NCBI GenBank assembly: GCA_017504965.1
Contig: JAFVQD010000005.1
Span: 41,313-105,312, forward strand
Length of the DNA: 64,000 nucleotides
Direction of reading: 5' to 3'
DNA from: Bacteroidales bacterium
Lineage (GTDB): Bacteria; Bacteroidota; Bacteroidia; Bacteroidales; UBA932
The position numbers and the translations under genes were made by a program. This document shows, in pieces, positions 54,190 through 63,899 of the stretch. Each line of letters begins with the position of its first letter. The first letter of the stretch is position 1. The notes below the pieces were generated by a model that saw nothing but the letters and a program-made list of their open reading frames with translations, had not been told where the DNA came from and made no database searches.

Positions 54190-56148
54190 CTATTTGCCAA
54201 GTTTGATGATGTCACCTTTAGCATCAAAGTGGAATTTTGCAGCCTCTTCGCGAATATCGTCTTCTTTATATTTGATATTCCAGGTAGGGAGGTTGATAAG
54301 TTCCAGAAGTTTGTCAGCACTCAAATCGTCAGTGCAGTATCTGATCTGGATAGCTGGAAGATTGTCCTCATTGAGAACGAGGTAAATACCGATAATACCA
54401 TCCTGCTGTGACAGGTGGTTGCTCAGGTAAGGGAGGTTACGTAGAGTAAGGGGCTTCTCGTAGTTGGCATCCACATACTGCATAATCTCCTGTGGACGAC
54501 CCTCATATTTCTCTACCCTTTGCTTGAATTCAGCTTTGAATGGTGAGAACATCCTCTCCAGATAAGGGCGGATAGCGATGGTGTCAGCACCCTCTTCCAA
54601 GCCGGCAAACTTGTAGTTGGTAGGGATCTCTTTTACTCCGCCACCGTGTTGAGGCATCATAAGGACTTTAGCCTCTACCACATCCTCGAGGAAGTCTTCA
54701 TCTACAGGCTCATCGACATCCATAAATAGTCTTACGATGATAGGGCAGTCGTATTCGGTCTCCAGACCGTAGAATTTTTTACCTGTCTCTCTAATTCTCA
54801 TACCCAGGTAGTTAGGGTCGAGTTTGTCGTGCATGTTCTCTGTGCGGATAGTGATCACTTTCACTTTTTCCACTGAGGTGTCAGGTGAGTTGATCCTGAA
54901 TTTGGTAGGGGTAAATACAGCACCTTCGATCTTCTCCTGCTCTGTCTGTGCAGGGTTATAGCTGATAACCACTCTGCCGTGTTTTACAAAGGTCTTCACT
55001 CCGTAAACACCGGGTATCCTCTCAAGTTTGGCTTTGAATGCCATAGAGCTTCCGAAGCATTTTACTGAGCGCATGCCGGTCATCTCGAAGGTTTTGAGCT
55101 GCTCGGTAGAAACCACTGTCTCATCGTTCCACTTCACATCGATGGTAGGGAGTTCGGTAGCATTGCCGAGGTATAGGGCAATGGCAAACAGCACAGCTGC
55201 AATACCTGCAGGGAGATAGATACCCCATTTGCGTTTGGTAATGCTGAGGGCCTCCGGTTTACAAGCGCTAACGCACTCACCGCACAAGTTGCAATCCACT
55301 GCAGTAACTTTGGTGAATTTGCTGATCTCCACGTGGTAAGGGCATCTCTTCTCGCAGAGGCCGCAGTGGTTACATTTGTCCAGATCTCTCACCACAGTTA
55401 GCATCTGAGGGTTGAGTTTCGGTTTGGTGCAGAGGATCTCCAGAAGATACCCTGCTACGCAGCACACTGCAAGTAGAATTACCCAAGGGATATTGAGGCC
55501 TACGAGGGTAAGTACTGCGTACAATGCAATAATGGCAAGTGACCAAACTGAGAATTTGAAGATGTTGCTGATGGCTCCGAGAGGGCAGATGTATTTGCAC
55601 CAGAACATATCTACAAGCAGGCCGCCGAGGAAGAGGATTCCTACAGAGATGCAGGCCATCCATACGGTAAGTTCCCCTTTGAAGCCTGTGGCAATGGCGT
55701 AGTAAGGGTCAAAGTTTTTGCAGAAAAGCTCACTGCTGCTGAGTGTCATATAGAAGATCCAGAATAGCAGGATATATTTCACCAGACGGAGGGCTTTGTC
55801 AGCCACGCTGCCACCTTTGATAACGAACAGTTTGATTTTCAGTTTTCTTCTGATTTTCACGAAAAGTTCGTTGATAAGACCCATAGGGCAGATGTAGCCG
55901 CAGAAAAGCTTTCCGAAAAGGATAACACCTATAGCCAGGATGACACCCATCATAATCTGAACGGTGGTCATACTGCAGGCAAGTGAGCCTTGGGTCAGAT
56001 AGGTAGCCAGAGTTTCAAGACCTCCGAATGGGCAGTATGCCTCGGGATCAGCAGTCTCATTACCGAAAACTTTTGTCAAAGTAAGGACAATAGCGACCAG
56101 TACTCCATACTGGAGCAGGTACTTGAGCCAATTTTTACGTAGTTTCAT
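54190..56148 (-). CDS. Polyferredoxin-like membrane protein with HMA-like domain
   Basis: 652 residues. The N-terminal half is a NapH/CcoG-type membrane part with about six helices and Cys motifs CPFGG (39), CGYICPMG (83-90) and CKYICPLG (184-191). Two 4Fe-4S clusters follow: Cys259/262/265/269 and Cys286/289/292/296. After one more helix (about 311-327) comes a heavy-metal-associated-like domain (about 350-415; GMRSVKCFGSSM, in which the first Cys of the usual CxxC is replaced). The C-terminal 240 residues are unassigned. A role in electron supply for metal reduction or metal handling at the inner membrane is plausible. Confidence 0.82.
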   Translation of the reverse strand: MKLRKNWLKYLLQYGVLVAIVLTLTKVFGNETADPEAYCPFGGLETLATYLTQGSLACSMTTVQIMMGVILAIGVILFGKLFCGYICPMGLINELFVKIRRKLKIKLFVIKGGSVADKALRLVKYILLFWIFYMTLSSSELFCKNFDPYYAIATGFKGELTVWMACISVGILFLGGLLVDMFWCKYICPLGAISNIFKFSVWSLAIIALYAVLTLVGLNIPWVILLAVCCVAGYLLEILCTKPKLNPQMLTVVRDLDKCNHCGLCEKRCPYHVEISKFTKVTAVDCNLCGECVSACKPEALSITKRKWGIYLPAGIAAVLFAIALYLGNATELPTIDVKWNDETVVSTEQLKTFEMTGMRSVKCFGSSMAFKAKLERIPGVYGVKTFVKHGRVVISYNPAQTEQEKIEGAVFTPTKFRINSPDTSVEKVKVITIRTENMHDKLDPNYLGMRIRETGKKFYGLETEYDCPIIVRLFMDVDEPVDEDFLEDVVEAKVLMMPQHGGGVKEIPTNYKFAGLEEGADTIAIRPYLERMFSPFKAEFKQRVEKYEGRPQEIMQYVDANYEKPLTLRNLPYLSNHLSQQDGIIGIYLVLNEDNLPAIQIRYCTDDLSADKLLELINLPTWNIKYKEDDIREEAAKFHFDAKGDIIKLGK

Positions 56149-56174
56149 GATTTTTATACTTGTTATATTTAAAA

Positions 56175-57710
56175 TTAAAATGCAAATCCGAATGAGACCA
56201 CTCCATAGTGCCTCATATCCCCTTTGGCAGCTCCGCCGGTGGCAAATTCACCTCTGTACAATCCTCTCACAGAGATGGCCTTGAAGTTGTATTTTACCTC
56301 CAGACCACCTTTGATTTTGGGAGCATACCAGAAGTTGTACTCCTCCATAAGCTCTTTCTCGAGCTGCCATTGGTTCTGACCCTCTTCGGTATTGTTTATT
56401 ATGCCGTCAGAGAATGAGTAGGCCACTTCAGGGGCAATGTCGAGTCTTGAGTTTTTGAATGGTATGTAGTGGGCATATTTCAAATATGCTTCCATGGTAT
56501 TCAGTGATTGGTTGAATGTAAGAGGGGTCTCTTTGTACTTGTGGCTGACTGCTGTCCCTTTAACCCCGGCAGAGACCTCCCATTTGATGTCGGTGTGGGA
56601 TTTGGCCATCCGGTAGGTATAAGAAATCTCCTCCGATGCAAAACTCCTGTAATAGTAGTTTATAGGGCCACCGTATGTTACCCATACCCTGATGTTGGAT
56701 TTGGGGTCAAGCTCCTGCCTCTGGAGGAATCTGTTGCCCACCATAGTGTAGAAGTGGACTTTCGCCCCTATCTTGTGCCTGTAGCCGCACAAAATGGTCA
56801 GACGGTCACTGAAGGTGAGTCTGTTTGTCTCTCCGTGGATAAGACCGTTGTACCCTGTCTCGCCCTGCATTGCAGTGGTGTAACCGGCAGTAAAGTCGTT
56901 GAATATTCTCGCTCCTGACACTGAAAGGTCTGCAGTCAGTGTGGCGTTGTATCCTGATGTGATGTTTTCGCGGGAGGTCTCTGCACTTGAGAAGCCGGTG
57001 CTGTGATATAACCACAGACCATAGAGATAGAAGAGATATTTCTCTTCACTGGCGTCCTCCTGTTTGTACTCCACCTTTTCAGTATTGCGGAGATATCCCA
57101 GATCAAGTCCCAGCTTGAATTTGTCCCAGGAGATCATCATTGATGGGGTCACCTCAAACTCCATATCTGTGTTTTTGTTGCGAAGGTCACGGTGTTTGGC
57201 CATAATGCCCACATTGTACTTTAGGCCAATTCCCAGGGATATGAGGTCGCTTGCGGGGTAAGCAAGTGCCGCACCCATCTTGTACTGTTCGTGTGAAAGG
57301 TCGCCGGGAATGGTGTCGGCGAGCATAAAAGGGGTGGAATATGGATCTGTCCATCCACGCCATCTGCTCTCACGGGCCATAGAGTAATCGTAATTGAAAT
57401 CCCCTCTGAGGTAACCCTTCCCAAGCTTCATATAGGATGATATGTAGAAATTGCCCCCGTATCGGCTCTTGGGATCGTATATATTCTTAAGGTCACCTGA
57501 GGAGATGTAGCCGGCCACTTCACCCTCAGTGTATGATGATATGTTCTTTAGAAATGCCTCGTTGAGAACCATACCTGAGCTATTGGATGATGTGGTCCAA
57601 GGGTTGATCCATCCGATTCTCTCCATCGAGTAATCATATTTCTGTGCAGACAGGGTAGTGAATGCCACAGACGCAAGCAATATTGTTATTAGTCGTTTCA
57701 TGGCAATCAT
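56175..57710 (-). CDS. DUF6850-type outer-membrane beta-barrel protein
   Basis: 511 residues with a signal peptide (MKRLITILLASVAFTTLSAQ). Many alternating beta-strands (GGNFYISSYMKLGKGYLRGD; YLKYAHYIPFKNSRLDIAPE) and a C-terminal Phe (GVVSFGFAF), as in outer-membrane barrels. DUF6850 proteins follow DUF4876 and a TonB-dependent receptor, as here. The ATG at 57710 overlaps the DUF4876 stop (ATGA); the ATG at 57701 is the alternative with a tidier signal peptide. Confidence 0.78.
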   Translation of the reverse strand: MIAMKRLITILLASVAFTTLSAQKYDYSMERIGWINPWTTSSNSSGMVLNEAFLKNISSYTEGEVAGYISSGDLKNIYDPKSRYGGNFYISSYMKLGKGYLRGDFNYDYSMARESRWRGWTDPYSTPFMLADTIPGDLSHEQYKMGAALAYPASDLISLGIGLKYNVGIMAKHRDLRNKNTDMEFEVTPSMMISWDKFKLGLDLGYLRNTEKVEYKQEDASEEKYLFYLYGLWLYHSTGFSSAETSRENITSGYNATLTADLSVSGARIFNDFTAGYTTAMQGETGYNGLIHGETNRLTFSDRLTILCGYRHKIGAKVHFYTMVGNRFLQRQELDPKSNIRVWVTYGGPINYYYRSFASEEISYTYRMAKSHTDIKWEVSAGVKGTAVSHKYKETPLTFNQSLNTMEAYLKYAHYIPFKNSRLDIAPEVAYSFSDGIINNTEEGQNQWQLEKELMEEYNFWYAPKIKGGLEVKYNFKAISVRGLYRGEFATGGAAKGDMRHYGVVSFGFAF

Positions 57711-58918
57711 TTTTTAAGTCTTGGTTTGAGGGGACTGTCTGCTATGAAGTCCTCAAAAGAGTTATTTGTATCTTTGAATACCTCTATTCCGTCGTATGTG
57801 TCTAGAAGTGCCCTGGTGACACATTTTCCTGAATATCTGGATGAGGTCATGTATGTGTAGGCGGCGTCCACCGAGCTTGGAAGTCGCTTGGTCGCCCCTT
57901 CGGGTTTGTCCACGCACTCTACACCATCATAGATCCAATCCTTGGCAATATGCCAGTATTTGGTACCTGATGATGTTCCTGGAGCATATCTCTCCCATGT
58001 CTGGCTGTCGTTTCTGTATTTTTTGACCCCCATTTTGGGTTTGAAAAGGACGAATGCCGGTGAGTGGACAGATACACCCCATCCATAGCCCTGGCCGGCC
58101 ATATAGCAGACCATCCTGGGGATACCTGCAGCTATTTCATGCTGTGTCAGGTGGTCATCGTAACAGCCGAAGTCCGCCTTCTCGAGGTGCAGCCCTGATG
58201 TGGCTCTTGAAGAGTGGTCCACCGCAGAGCGGAGTGCCACCACGCAAGACTCGCCTGGTGCGAGAGGGTAGGTCTTTCCATTGCCGGGAAACATCCAGAA
58301 CATCTGGAAGATGGGGATGGTGTCGCGTCCAAGCCAGGCATTGTTGCCGGTAGTGGAGTTGGCCGGGTATATGGTGGCGATACATAGCGAGTCAAGATAC
58401 TGTACCGACCCTTCCGGACCAGAATTGTTGTATATCTCGACATAGGTATCGCGGGTGTAGCTGGCACCATTTAAAGTGGATGAGCCGTGGTAATAGAGTT
58501 CCCTGAAGATAAGGGGACTTGGCACTGCCACCTCGAGCATTATATCTATCTGAGGCGATATGAATGTCCCGTCTGTGGATACAATACCGTCTTCCGCCAG
58601 AAGAAACTCTGTAGCAGCACCATTGATGGCGATGCGGGATGATTCATAATAGGCAGAGGCGATAATGTCGTATTTGCCAGGTTGTACCTTGAAATGCGCC
58701 TCTCCGTTTGAGTCGGGAAACTCTGTGTAGCTGAATGAGTTTCCTTTGTTCTGTAGCCTTACCGAAATGGTGGTGATATCCAGATCCACATCAACCTCCT
58801 CCGGGATATGGAGCCTTATCGTCAGGGATGCGGCATTGTCCATATCCTTAAGACACCCTGTGGCCAGGCATAGAGATAAGAATGTGATAAACAGTATATG
58901 TGATATTCTTCTGTACAT
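57707..58918 (-). CDS. DUF4876 lipoprotein
   Basis: 403 residues with a lipoprotein signal (ISHILFITFLSLCLATGC). An N-terminal Ig/carboxypeptidase-like beta domain (about 30-110) is followed by a lamin-tail-like region (LIFRELYYHGSSTLNGASYT, VEIYNNSG). DUF4876 proteins are presumed surface partners of the adjacent TonB-dependent receptor. Starts 3 nt after the receptor stop. Confidence 0.82.
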   Translation of the reverse strand: MYRRISHILFITFLSLCLATGCLKDMDNAASLTIRLHIPEEVDVDLDITTISVRLQNKGNSFSYTEFPDSNGEAHFKVQPGKYDIIASAYYESSRIAINGAATEFLLAEDGIVSTDGTFISPQIDIMLEVAVPSPLIFRELYYHGSSTLNGASYTRDTYVEIYNNSGPEGSVQYLDSLCIATIYPANSTTGNNAWLGRDTIPIFQMFWMFPGNGKTYPLAPGESCVVALRSAVDHSSRATSGLHLEKADFGCYDDHLTQHEIAAGIPRMVCYMAGQGYGWGVSVHSPAFVLFKPKMGVKKYRNDSQTWERYAPGTSSGTKYWHIAKDWIYDGVECVDKPEGATKRLPSSVDAAYTYMTSSRYSGKCVTRALLDTYDGIEVFKDTNNSFEDFIADSPLKPRLKK

Positions 58919-58921
58919 CGT

Positions 58922-61822
58922 CTATTTGATTGATATTTTAATCTCTGCGCCGAAATAGATCGGTGAGTTTTTCCTTTGTGGATAACCGGTGACACTGTTC
59001 TCGACCTCTCCTTTCAGATTAAGGAAGTTATTGGCATAGAATGAAATGGTGGCCAGTTTTCTGATCTCTTTGGTCAGACGTATATTGAGCAGACCATAGA
59101 ACGGATAATTTGCCCTATGGTAATATGTCCCGGTATTGGTGGAGATGAGCATATTTCTGTATTGCTCATCCCTCTCCATCTCTTGGGTAAATGGGATAAC
59201 ATTCCCTTTTCTGTCCATAATATAGAGCGGGTTGATGTATTTGGTGTGCTCACTGTCTTCAATGGCCTCTTTGCCGGATACCCTGCGCCCATTTTCATCG
59301 TAGAAGTATGGAAGTGACTCACCATTGTATTCATAAAGGGAAGTGGTCCTGTCCATAAATACCATCTGGGCAGTCAGAGTCACCACCATGGCTATCTCAG
59401 GGATGTGTGTGATGAAACGGACATTGGTGCTCAGTCTCTCCTTGACAGATGTGTTGGATGAACCGAAAGAACCAGCATATATCCCTACATAAGGGAATGT
59501 GCGTCCGGCTGTTGTCCCTGAATAGTGGGATGCTGTCTCATGTGCCTTGGTGGAGCGGATATTCATATATGCACCACTGATGTTGACAGTGGTATTGATC
59601 GCCTCTATTTTTGCAAAATCAAGGGTGTACTCGATACCCCATTTGTCATTGGTGATACCATTTACAGGTCTGAGATAGGACATAAATGTGGTGTCGTTGA
59701 CAGATGAGAGTGTTTTTCCTCCGGCTATGATCCTGTTGTTCCTGTACTCGGGGAATGCACCTGAGGGGAGATCCTCCGGGGTAAGTTCGCCATTCACCCA
59801 TTTGTATCCGTATCTGCGGTACTGCATCGGGATATACTCGGTAACGAAACCGTAGCCGTCGGTCATTTTTTCCTTGAAATAGACAACAGATCCGCTTATC
59901 ACCCCACCGTCAATGTCTATACCAGCCTCGAAGTTGACAGATTTTTGGGGTTTGAGTTCGTCGTTCTCTGTCACAATTTTTTTGGTGGTAAGGATTGCCA
60001 GTCCGTAGTTGTTGGCGTCAAAGTCGTTGTAAGAGAAAGATACCAGGTCTGTATATGCATCATCCGGGAAGAGGTACAGTATAGATGGCATTTTATATGT
60101 GATGCCCCATCCTGCGCGGGCACTCAGATTTCGGAGTCCACTTTTCTTTTTTACTATGTCGTATTTCACATTGAACCTTGGTTCAATGGTGAGGAAGTTG
60201 GATGTGTTGATCCCCTTGGCAGAGATGGCATTGAAACGGGTACCTGCCTGCACCTCAAGCTGGGTAGTGGAGATGGGGATCTTTATGTTGTCCTCAGCGA
60301 AAGCTGTAAACCTATGCAGGAATGGAGTATCGTAGAAAGGTTCCTCCCTGAATGCCGAAGCTGATCCGGGTGATGGCGGGAGCTTGATGTCGAATACCTT
60401 GCCACGGCCGGTATTGCCCTGAGTTTTCCATTCACCTCCAAGGAAGAATCTGTTGGTGATGATGCCGTATTTCCCGAAAAGGTTGGCAGTGAGTTTACCT
60501 TGCCCGTCTATAGGGGTGCCGTAGACAGAGACGTCAGAGTAGTATTGTGCGGGGGTGAAAAAACCGATGTTTTCGCCACTCTCCATAGCCTCTGAGGTGG
60601 GTGTGTAACCTGCGCTCCCCTGATATACCTTGCTGCGGGAGTATTGCTCTGCTATGCTGCCGGATACCATGTACTCTACATTGGTAATCCATGGCTTGTT
60701 GATGATCCAGCGACCGTTGATGTTGAGGCGGATGCCTCTCTCTTTCTGCTGCTCTATCTCTTCGAGGAAGAGGTCAGGGTCCGACTGTGTCGAGGCATTG
60801 GAGTAATTACCTCTCAATTTGACATTGAATGTCACCTTTTTGGCGAAATTTTTGAAATATCCGGCCTGGAAGTTGACCCTGTCGTATGCTGAAGCGGGGG
60901 TACGTATATCCTGGTAAGCTTTGGCATAGTCTAGATCGAAGTTGAGGACTCCGCCCTTTTCGCCCAGGGCAAATCCTTTTCCTCCTGATATCTGTTTGAG
61001 TTGAGGATCAGCCTTAACCCTTATCTCCCAAGGAGAGACTCCGGCCTTGGTCTTTACCACCACTGCTCCCGATGTGAGGTCTCCATACTCTGCAGATGGG
61101 ATACCTCTGATTACCTGCACCGACTCGATGTTGTCGGTGGATACTTGTCTTGCATCGACGCCACCACCGGCGGTGGATGCTGTATTGCCTGTGGTTCCGT
61201 TTGCCAGGTCAGAAGTGGATATGCTCTGACGGTTGGCATCGTTGGAAATGGATGCTCCATCGACGATAAGAGCTGTTCCCACCGCATTGGCAGTATTGTT
61301 TCCGATATCGCGGATTGACAGGGTGTTGACGGATGTCAGATTGGGGTTTTCTGTGATGTTGCCGGGAAGGAGCTGCATCACATCTTTAAGGCTTGAGGGC
61401 TGTATGTGTTCGATAGTCTGGGCCGAAATTTTGGATGAGGATGTGATCTCGCCACCCTCTTTGGCTGTCACTACCACCTCATCAAGTGCCAGACTCTGGG
61501 TCTTCATAAGTACATTCAGACCCTTGAGATCTTTTTTGATGTCGAGGACCATCTCCCTGGTCTCGTATCCCAGGTTGGAGAACTCGACTGTGTATTTGCC
61601 GGCAGGGATATTGGTGATTTTGAACTCACCACGTTCGTCTGTGACAGACCACAGACCGAGCTCTTTGACCACCACTGTGGCCATAAAGAGGGGTTCGCGT
61701 CCTCCGTCTTCGACGATTTTGCCGGAAATGTAAAATCGCCCCTGATCCTCCCCACGAAGGGTGTTTGCGGAGAGGAGAAGGGCGATAATAGTGGTAATGA
61801 CTATAAATAGTCTTTTAGTCAT
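58922..61822 (-). CDS. TonB-dependent receptor
   Basis: 966 residues with a signal peptide (MTKRLFIVITTIIALLLSAN), a carboxypeptidase-like domain (about 30-110, FYISGKIVEDGGREPLFMAT), a plug (about 115-270, with LPGNITENPNLTSVNTLSIR) and a barrel. It resembles receptors paired with DUF4876/DUF6850 more than the STN-type receptors at 9-19 kb. The ligand may be a metal complex, given the iron-sulfur/HMA-like protein downstream (inference). Confidence 0.9.
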   Translation of the reverse strand: MTKRLFIVITTIIALLLSANTLRGEDQGRFYISGKIVEDGGREPLFMATVVVKELGLWSVTDERGEFKITNIPAGKYTVEFSNLGYETREMVLDIKKDLKGLNVLMKTQSLALDEVVVTAKEGGEITSSSKISAQTIEHIQPSSLKDVMQLLPGNITENPNLTSVNTLSIRDIGNNTANAVGTALIVDGASISNDANRQSISTSDLANGTTGNTASTAGGGVDARQVSTDNIESVQVIRGIPSAEYGDLTSGAVVVKTKAGVSPWEIRVKADPQLKQISGGKGFALGEKGGVLNFDLDYAKAYQDIRTPASAYDRVNFQAGYFKNFAKKVTFNVKLRGNYSNASTQSDPDLFLEEIEQQKERGIRLNINGRWIINKPWITNVEYMVSGSIAEQYSRSKVYQGSAGYTPTSEAMESGENIGFFTPAQYYSDVSVYGTPIDGQGKLTANLFGKYGIITNRFFLGGEWKTQGNTGRGKVFDIKLPPSPGSASAFREEPFYDTPFLHRFTAFAEDNIKIPISTTQLEVQAGTRFNAISAKGINTSNFLTIEPRFNVKYDIVKKKSGLRNLSARAGWGITYKMPSILYLFPDDAYTDLVSFSYNDFDANNYGLAILTTKKIVTENDELKPQKSVNFEAGIDIDGGVISGSVVYFKEKMTDGYGFVTEYIPMQYRRYGYKWVNGELTPEDLPSGAFPEYRNNRIIAGGKTLSSVNDTTFMSYLRPVNGITNDKWGIEYTLDFAKIEAINTTVNISGAYMNIRSTKAHETASHYSGTTAGRTFPYVGIYAGSFGSSNTSVKERLSTNVRFITHIPEIAMVVTLTAQMVFMDRTTSLYEYNGESLPYFYDENGRRVSGKEAIEDSEHTKYINPLYIMDRKGNVIPFTQEMERDEQYRNMLISTNTGTYYHRANYPFYGLLNIRLTKEIRKLATISFYANNFLNLKGEVENSVTGYPQRKNSPIYFGAEIKISIK

Positions 61823-61831
61823 TCGTATGGA

Positions 61832-63139
61832 TTATTTGTTTTTTACGCAGCGTACTGCCATACCACTGCGATAAGCAGAGTATGCTGCTGAAAGGTTTGG
61901 TCCTGCGGTTTTATTGGTAGAGGCCATAGCTGAGAAATATTGTGCGTTTTTAAGAGTGCCGTCATCATTGAGATTCTTTGCACCCATCTCTGTGGTGTAG
62001 GCAGAAGAGCCCATAAGGTAGCCTATGATATTTATTATAGTACCTTTGGTGGCAGTCTTGGTGGCTACATTAATATAACCGAACCAGTTAACATTCCAAC
62101 CGGCTTCATTGGCTTTGGCAATAGAACCATATTGTGTCTCACTATCGTAGAAAGGTGCAGACTCGTTCTTGAAGTCTTTGTGTACACTCTTGCCGAACAG
62201 GTCAACATATTCTTTGACTGTTGGAATATGCCATCCTTCAGGGCAGATACCTTGTGTACCCTCATAGGTTGCATATGTCTCTGCGGTGATGGTTCCTGGT
62301 TTTAGACCGAAAGCGGCTTCCATATTGTAGAGATAACCTTGCTTCTTGATCAGTTCTTCATTGTCCGAGAGAACTTTATTTACACTGTCAACAGGGAACC
62401 ATACACCATTGTCGATGGCAGTCAGATCTGTAGATGGGGTCTTCCCTTCAGGTACATAGCGGAGGTTCTCCACCATCCAAAGGCGACCGTCAGCCAGCCA
62501 TTTTACTTTATAGGTAACACCTGCATAGTCAAGAGTAGAGATGGCGGGCTGTTCGAGAGTAGTCTCTTCAGAAGCTGAGTCCCCTGCCAGAGCGATGCTC
62601 AACACGTGAGATACAGCTGCGTTTGTGCTGTTTTCAGGGATAGATACAGTTAGGTCATATTCGCCATAAGTTCCTGAAGCTGGTTCTACAGTAGCACCAT
62701 TTGTGATGTTTGCAGTCCAGTCGTTGGTGGCTGTAAGTTTCACAGTGAAGGTGGCAGCGTAGCCTTTAAGGTCTACGTCCGGGAATACAGTCGAAACAGA
62801 AGCATCTGCAGAGAGCTGGTTGATGTCGTAGTTGGCAGAAACCATACCGGTCTCATTGGTGCCAGTGAAGACTACCTGATAAGTTTTTGGAGCCGAAACA
62901 GGGTTTTCAGGGACGGTGATGGATACTGTGGCATTGCCTGTTCCTGAAGCTGGGTCGATGGTAATAGTGTTGTCGCTGCAGGTAGCTTTCCATTCGCAGT
63001 TGGTAGTTACATCTACAGTAAGAACTTCACCGGCAGCTGTAGGGTTTGCACCTGCCTGAGATAGAGTCAGCATAGGTTCTTCTTTACAGGAAGACAGCAT
63101 TAGTGCTCCCGCTGTGAGGAGTAAGAAAATCTTTTTCAT
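61832..63139 (-). CDS. BACON-FISUMP lipoprotein
   Basis: 435 residues with a lipoprotein signal (MKKIFLLLTAGALMLSSC). Two BACON-like domains (about 25-115 and 115-205, with TTNCEWKATCSDNTITIDPA and ATNDWTANITNGATVEPASG) are followed by a FISUMP domain (about 210-435; VKWLADGRLWMVENLRY, GICPEGWHIPTVKEYVDLFG, AVRCVKNK). Surface lipoprotein, probably binding a ligand for the receptor encoded 9 nt downstream. Confidence 0.88.
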   Translation of the reverse strand: MKKIFLLLTAGALMLSSCKEEPMLTLSQAGANPTAAGEVLTVDVTTNCEWKATCSDNTITIDPASGTGNATVSITVPENPVSAPKTYQVVFTGTNETGMVSANYDINQLSADASVSTVFPDVDLKGYAATFTVKLTATNDWTANITNGATVEPASGTYGEYDLTVSIPENSTNAAVSHVLSIALAGDSASEETTLEQPAISTLDYAGVTYKVKWLADGRLWMVENLRYVPEGKTPSTDLTAIDNGVWFPVDSVNKVLSDNEELIKKQGYLYNMEAAFGLKPGTITAETYATYEGTQGICPEGWHIPTVKEYVDLFGKSVHKDFKNESAPFYDSETQYGSIAKANEAGWNVNWFGYINVATKTATKGTIINIIGYLMGSSAYTTEMGAKNLNDDGTLKNAQYFSAMASTNKTAGPNLSAAYSAYRSGMAVRCVKNK

Positions 63140-63153
63140 ACTGCTATAATTTA

Positions 63154-63732
63154 TTAAAGATTAGAGAATTCTTTTTCGATGTAGTCCTCGGCCACCTGAG
63201 GGTACGCCCTCTCAAGTTCGTGAATTTTGGCAGCGAGAGTGTCAGCAGTATCATCATCAGATACAGAGCACACACACTGGTAGATGGTCTTGCCACAGTC
63301 ATAGTTCTGGTCTATGACGTGAATGGTGATGCCGGACTGTTTCTCTTTGGCAGAGATGACAGCCTGATGGACGTGTTCACCGTACATCCCTTTGCCCCCA
63401 TATTTTGGCAGGAGTGCGGGGTGGATGTTAAGAATTCTTTCAGGGTATTTTGCCAATAGATATTCCGGTACCTTAAGAAGAAATCCTGCCAGAAGGATAA
63501 AATCGATGTGGTACCGTTCCAAGATAGGCAAAATAGAGCCAGGATCTTGAAACTCCTTGTAGGTAAACGTGCTGTAGGGTACACCTAATCTTTCCGCACG
63601 CTGGAGGACGTATGCGTCCTTCTTGTTCGAGAGGATTAAGCTGATTCGCCCTACGGTTGAATCTTTGAAATGGCTTACCAGGTTTTCGGCATTACTGCCT
63701 GAACCCGAAGCAAATACTGCTATACTGAACAT
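63154..63732 (-). CDS. purN: Phosphoribosylglycinamide formyltransferase
   Basis: 192 residues: MFSIAVFASGSGSNAENL at the nucleotide site, and catalytic LNIHPALLPKYGGKGMYG with a later DYDCGKTIYQ. Transfers a formyl group to GAR in purine synthesis. The ATG at 63732 matches family length; the open frame runs on to 63819 but those codons overlap the promoter. It lies 14 nt before the lipoprotein gene, so purN may lead that operon. Confidence 0.95.
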   Translation of the reverse strand: MFSIAVFASGSGSNAENLVSHFKDSTVGRISLILSNKKDAYVLQRAERLGVPYSTFTYKEFQDPGSILPILERYHIDFILLAGFLLKVPEYLLAKYPERILNIHPALLPKYGGKGMYGEHVHQAVISAKEKQSGITIHVIDQNYDCGKTIYQCVCSVSDDDTADTLAAKIHELERAYPQVAEDYIEKEFSNL

Positions 63733-63752
63733 TTTGGATATTTTTAGTACGA

Positions 63753-63760
63753 CAAATATA
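63753..63760 (-). promoter_or_regulatory. -7 box upstream of purN
   Basis: TATATTTG on the minus strand, 20 nt before the purN ATG; no clear -33 element. The stretch 63761-63899 shows no gene. Confidence 0.45.
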
Positions 63761-63899
63761 GCAAGAACTTGCGTAATAATGGCAGGATGAGGGTGAAATT
63801 TGATAAGTGGTTGGTACATATACCATTTTTGTGTTACCTCACCATATTGTTAATTTCGGCAGAAGGAGCCGTATATGGTGGGTATTAGAGAAAGAATTG

